A DNA stretch of 7,395 bases. It comes from Oscillospiraceae bacterium (GTDB taxonomy: Bacteria; Bacillota; Clostridia; Oscillospirales; Ruminococcaceae). The translations under genes were made by a program, and so were the position numbers. The notes under the pieces are model-generated. The model did not search any database and had not been told where the DNA came from. It saw nothing but the letters and a program-made list of their open reading frames with translations. The stretch covers positions 1 through 7,395 of the forward strand of contig JAITVU010000063.1 of the NCBI GenBank assembly GCA_031285645.1. Reading direction: 5' to 3'. This document shows positions 5,943-7,395 of the stretch, piece by piece. The number at the start of each line of letters is the position of its first letter. Position 1 is the stretch's first letter.

Positions 5943-6368
5943 ATGGCAAATAAAGTTGCCGGATTTATAAAACTTCAGATTCCGGCCGGAAAAGCGACTC
6001 CGGCCCCGCCTGTCGGCCCCGCGCTGGGCCAGCACGGCGTCAACATCATGTCCTTCACAAAGGAATTCAATGAGCGCACCAAAAACGACATGGGCCTTAT
6101 CATCCCCGTTGTCATCACCGTTTTCGCCGACCGCTCATTCTCCTTTATTACAAAGACGCCCCCGGCCGCCGTTTTGCTCAAGAAAGCCGCCGGGCTCGAG
6201 AAGGCGTCCGGCGTGCCCAATAAGGACAAAGTCGGCAAAGTGACAAAAGAACAGGTCAAGCAGATCGCGGAGCAGAAAATGGTCGACCTCAACGCGGCCA
6301 ATGTGGATTCCGCCATGCGCATGATCGCCGGCACCGCGAGGTCCATGGGCCTTGAGGTCGTGGACTGA
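5943..6368 (+). CDS. rplK: 50S ribosomal protein L11
   Basis: Builds the GTPase-associated centre of the 50S subunit together with the 23S rRNA thiostrepton loop and stimulates stringent-response signalling. It has 141 residues, the family norm. The N-terminal domain carries [20 protein letters not shown] (11-30), with the proline-rich stretch touched by thiopeptide antibiotics. The C-terminal rRNA-binding domain runs about 75-141 and ends in the signature [13 protein letters not shown] (125-137). ATG lies eight bases after GGAGGT (5929-5934). It is 140 nt after nusG and 56 nt before rplA. Both spacers contain L1-site-like folds, so synthesis is probably limited by free L1. Confidence 0.97.
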   Translation: MANKVAGFIKLQIPAGKATPAPPVGPALGQHGVNIMSFTKEFNERTKNDMGLIIPVVITVFADRSFSFITKTPPAAVLLKKAAGLEKASGVPNKDKVGKVTKEQVKQIAEQKMVDLNAANVDSAMRMIAGTARSMGLEVVD

Positions 6369-6375
6369 TCTCCCC

Positions 6376-6405
6376 GGGTGGGAGGATGATCCGTTATTAC
6401 CACTC
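6376..6405 (+). promoter_or_regulatory. Second L1-site-like stem-loop, before rplA
   Basis: GGGTGG (6376-6381) pairs with CCACTC (6400-6405), six pairs including one G-U. The internal loop is GA against seven bases, and a 3-bp inner stem GGA (6384-6386)/TCC (6390-6392) closes on TGA. GGTGGGAGG (6377-6385) and TACCAC (6398-6403) look identical to the strands of the L1 site in 23S rRNA, as I recall the E. coli sequence. The 2-against-7 internal loop is the same as in the site before rplK. It ends six bases before the rplA Shine-Dalgarno, close enough to affect initiation. Confidence 0.55.
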
Positions 6406-6424
6406 ATATAGGAGGAGAATATAA

Positions 6425-7126
6425 ATGAAACGTGGAAAGAAATATCAGGACAGCGCGAAGCTGTATGAAAAAATAAACCTGCATGATGTCAAGGACGCTT
6501 TGGATCTCTGCCTTAAAACAGCCAAAGCCAAATTTGACGAGACGGTCGAGCTGCATGTGCGCCTCGGCGTCGACTCCCGCCACGCGGACCAGCAGGTGCG
6601 CGGCGCGGTTGTGCTGCCCAACGGCACAGGTAAATCCGTCCGTGTGCTCGTATTCGCGCGCAACGAGAATGCCGACGCAGCCAAGGCCGCGGGCGCCGAA
6701 TATGTCGGCGCTGAGGATATGATGCAGAAAATCCAGACTGAGGGCTGGATGGACTTTGACGTTGTCATCGCGACCCCGGACATGATGGGCGTCGTGGGAC
6801 GCCTGGGCAAGGTGCTCGGTCCCCGCGGCCTGATGCCGAACCCCAAAGCCGGTACCGTCACGCCGGACGTCGCCCGCGCCGTCGAGGAAGCCAAGGCCGG
6901 TAAGATTGAGTACCGCCTGGACAAAACCAACATCATCCATTGTCCCATCGGCAAAGCCTCGTTCGGTGAAGAGAAGCTGCAGGAGAACCTTGATACGCTG
7001 ATGGACGCGATTGTCAAGGCCAAGCCCGCCGCGGCTAAAGGCCAGTATATCCGAAGCTGTGTTGTCGCTACAACAATGGGCCCCGGCGTTAAGATTAATC
7101 CCGCGCGTTTCGTGGCGGCTGTCTAA
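6425..7126 (+). CDS. rplA: 50S ribosomal protein L1
   Basis: Forms the mobile L1 stalk of the 50S subunit at the E site, moving deacylated tRNA; it also acts as translational repressor of its own operon. It has 233 residues, the usual length. Domain I is split (about 1-70 and 160-233) around domain II. Conserved features are [14 protein letters not shown] (37-50), RHADQQVRG (52-60), [11 protein letters not shown] (135-145) and the RNA-contacting TTMGPGVKI (216-224). ATG follows AGGAGGAG (6410-6417) by seven bases. It is 56 nt after rplK, with an L1-site mimic in between, and is followed 19 nt later by a strong terminator. That separates it from the rplJ-rplL genes expected next. Confidence 0.97.
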   Translation: MKRGKKYQDSAKLYEKINLHDVKDALDLCLKTAKAKFDETVELHVRLGVDSRHADQQVRGAVVLPNGTGKSVRVLVFARNENADAAKAAGAEYVGAEDMMQKIQTEGWMDFDVVIATPDMMGVVGRLGKVLGPRGLMPNPKAGTVTPDVARAVEEAKAGKIEYRLDKTNIIHCPIGKASFGEEKLQENLDTLMDAIVKAKPAAAKGQYIRSCVVATTMGPGVKINPARFVAAV

Positions 7127-7145
7127 ACTCATTAAAAAAGTATTC

Positions 7146-7178
7146 AAAAAGCCCGGCAGCAAAGCTGCCGGGCTTTTT
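7146..7178 (+). terminator. Rho-independent terminator after rplA
   Basis: A perfect 15-bp stem, AAAAAGCCCGGCAGC with GCTGCCGGGCTTTTT, around an AAA loop. The GC-rich core is followed by five T, and the matching A-run makes it symmetric, so it could also stop transcription entering from the right. It ends the rpmG-rplA unit. Confidence 0.95.
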
Positions 7179-7395
7179 GCGTGCGCCCCACCCCGCGCGC
7201 GTTCGAAAGCGCCCGCGTTGTAATAATGACCTTTTCCCTGTTCTGCGGGCGCGAGTAGAAAGTTGACGCGCCCGCAGCGCGTCGTTTCAATGCCCGCTGT
7301 ACACTCACACGCGCGCGCGGTAGGACCCTTCCACCGTCGTCCGTACCCAAACTCTTTAATTCCCCGGTTATCCATATCCGGGTGGGTTCGGGAGG
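7179..7395. other. Gene-free right edge with GC-rich hairpin; possible leader of the next operon
   Basis: Contains an 11-bp perfect stem, CTGCGGGCGCG (7243-7253) with CGCGCCCGCAG (7267-7277), around a 13-base loop and without a U-run. Next come an alternating CA/CG tract (7306-7319) and an irregular fold: CCG-ACCC (7341-7348) with GGGT-CGG (7384-7391), enclosing CCCGG (7363-7367)/CCGGG (7378-7382) with a one-sided 14-base loop. In related genomes rplJ-rplL and their L10 leader follow rplA. I do not see the L10-leader signature with certainty, and no convincing promoter was found. Confidence 0.4.

Noticed and set aside
5233..5949. A 238-codon minus-strand open frame
   Set aside because: Antisense to nusG and its leader; nusG is certain.
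7263..7291. Possible promoter TTGACG-17-TTCAAT
   Set aside because: The -10 matches only four of six bases and the -35 lies inside an 11-bp perfect hairpin; too weak to call.
6404..7375. A 323-codon minus-strand open frame
   Set aside because: Antisense to rplA and runs across the terminator; an artefact of GC-rich codon use.

Overview
The window is housekeeping DNA from what looks like a moderately GC-rich Firmicute, most likely a clostridial lineage such as Oscillospiraceae or a relative. This taxonomic reading is inference. It rests on the gene order rpmG-secE-nusG-rplK-rplA, on the order ddl-murI-DUF1934-argS, on strong GGAGG ribosome binding sites, on the ArgS motif HMGN and on the MurI motif ACGTVSS. 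No mobile element, CRISPR array, rRNA or tRNA gene was seen.

Left half (1-4276, minus strand): ddl (D-Ala-D-Ala ligase), murI (glutamate racemase), a ywiB-like DUF1934 gene and the first 471 codons of argS (cut by the left edge) are read leftward. The first two make the D-amino-acid parts of the peptidoglycan stem peptide. The last two are neighbours in other Firmicutes as well. A strong extended -10 promoter at 4441-4469 probably drives the group. The spacers are fairly long (175, 77 and 181 nt). They hold a short overlapping upstream ORF at the murI start and a compact cloverleaf-shaped inverted repeat between ywiB and argS.

Middle (4277-4843): a 567-nt gene-free stretch holding two divergent promoters that share an 11-base extended -10 core, the 158-nt ddl leader, and a roughly 170-nt structured leader before rpmG.

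Right half (4844-7126, plus strand): rpmG, secE (TTG start), nusG, rplK and rplA, the canonical translation/transcription/secretion cluster. Two stem-loops, one in the nusG-rplK spacer and one in the rplK-rplA spacer, resemble the 23S rRNA binding site of ribosomal protein L1 and are probably autoregulatory. A perfect 15-bp terminator follows rplA. The last 217 nt hold a GC-rich hairpin and the start of a further structured, gene-free region, where an rplJ-rplL leader would be expected.

No wholly new multi-gene system is visible. The points most worth a second look are RNA/DNA structures in the spacers: the paired L1-site mimics, the cloverleaf element, the rpmG leader and the murI upstream ORF.
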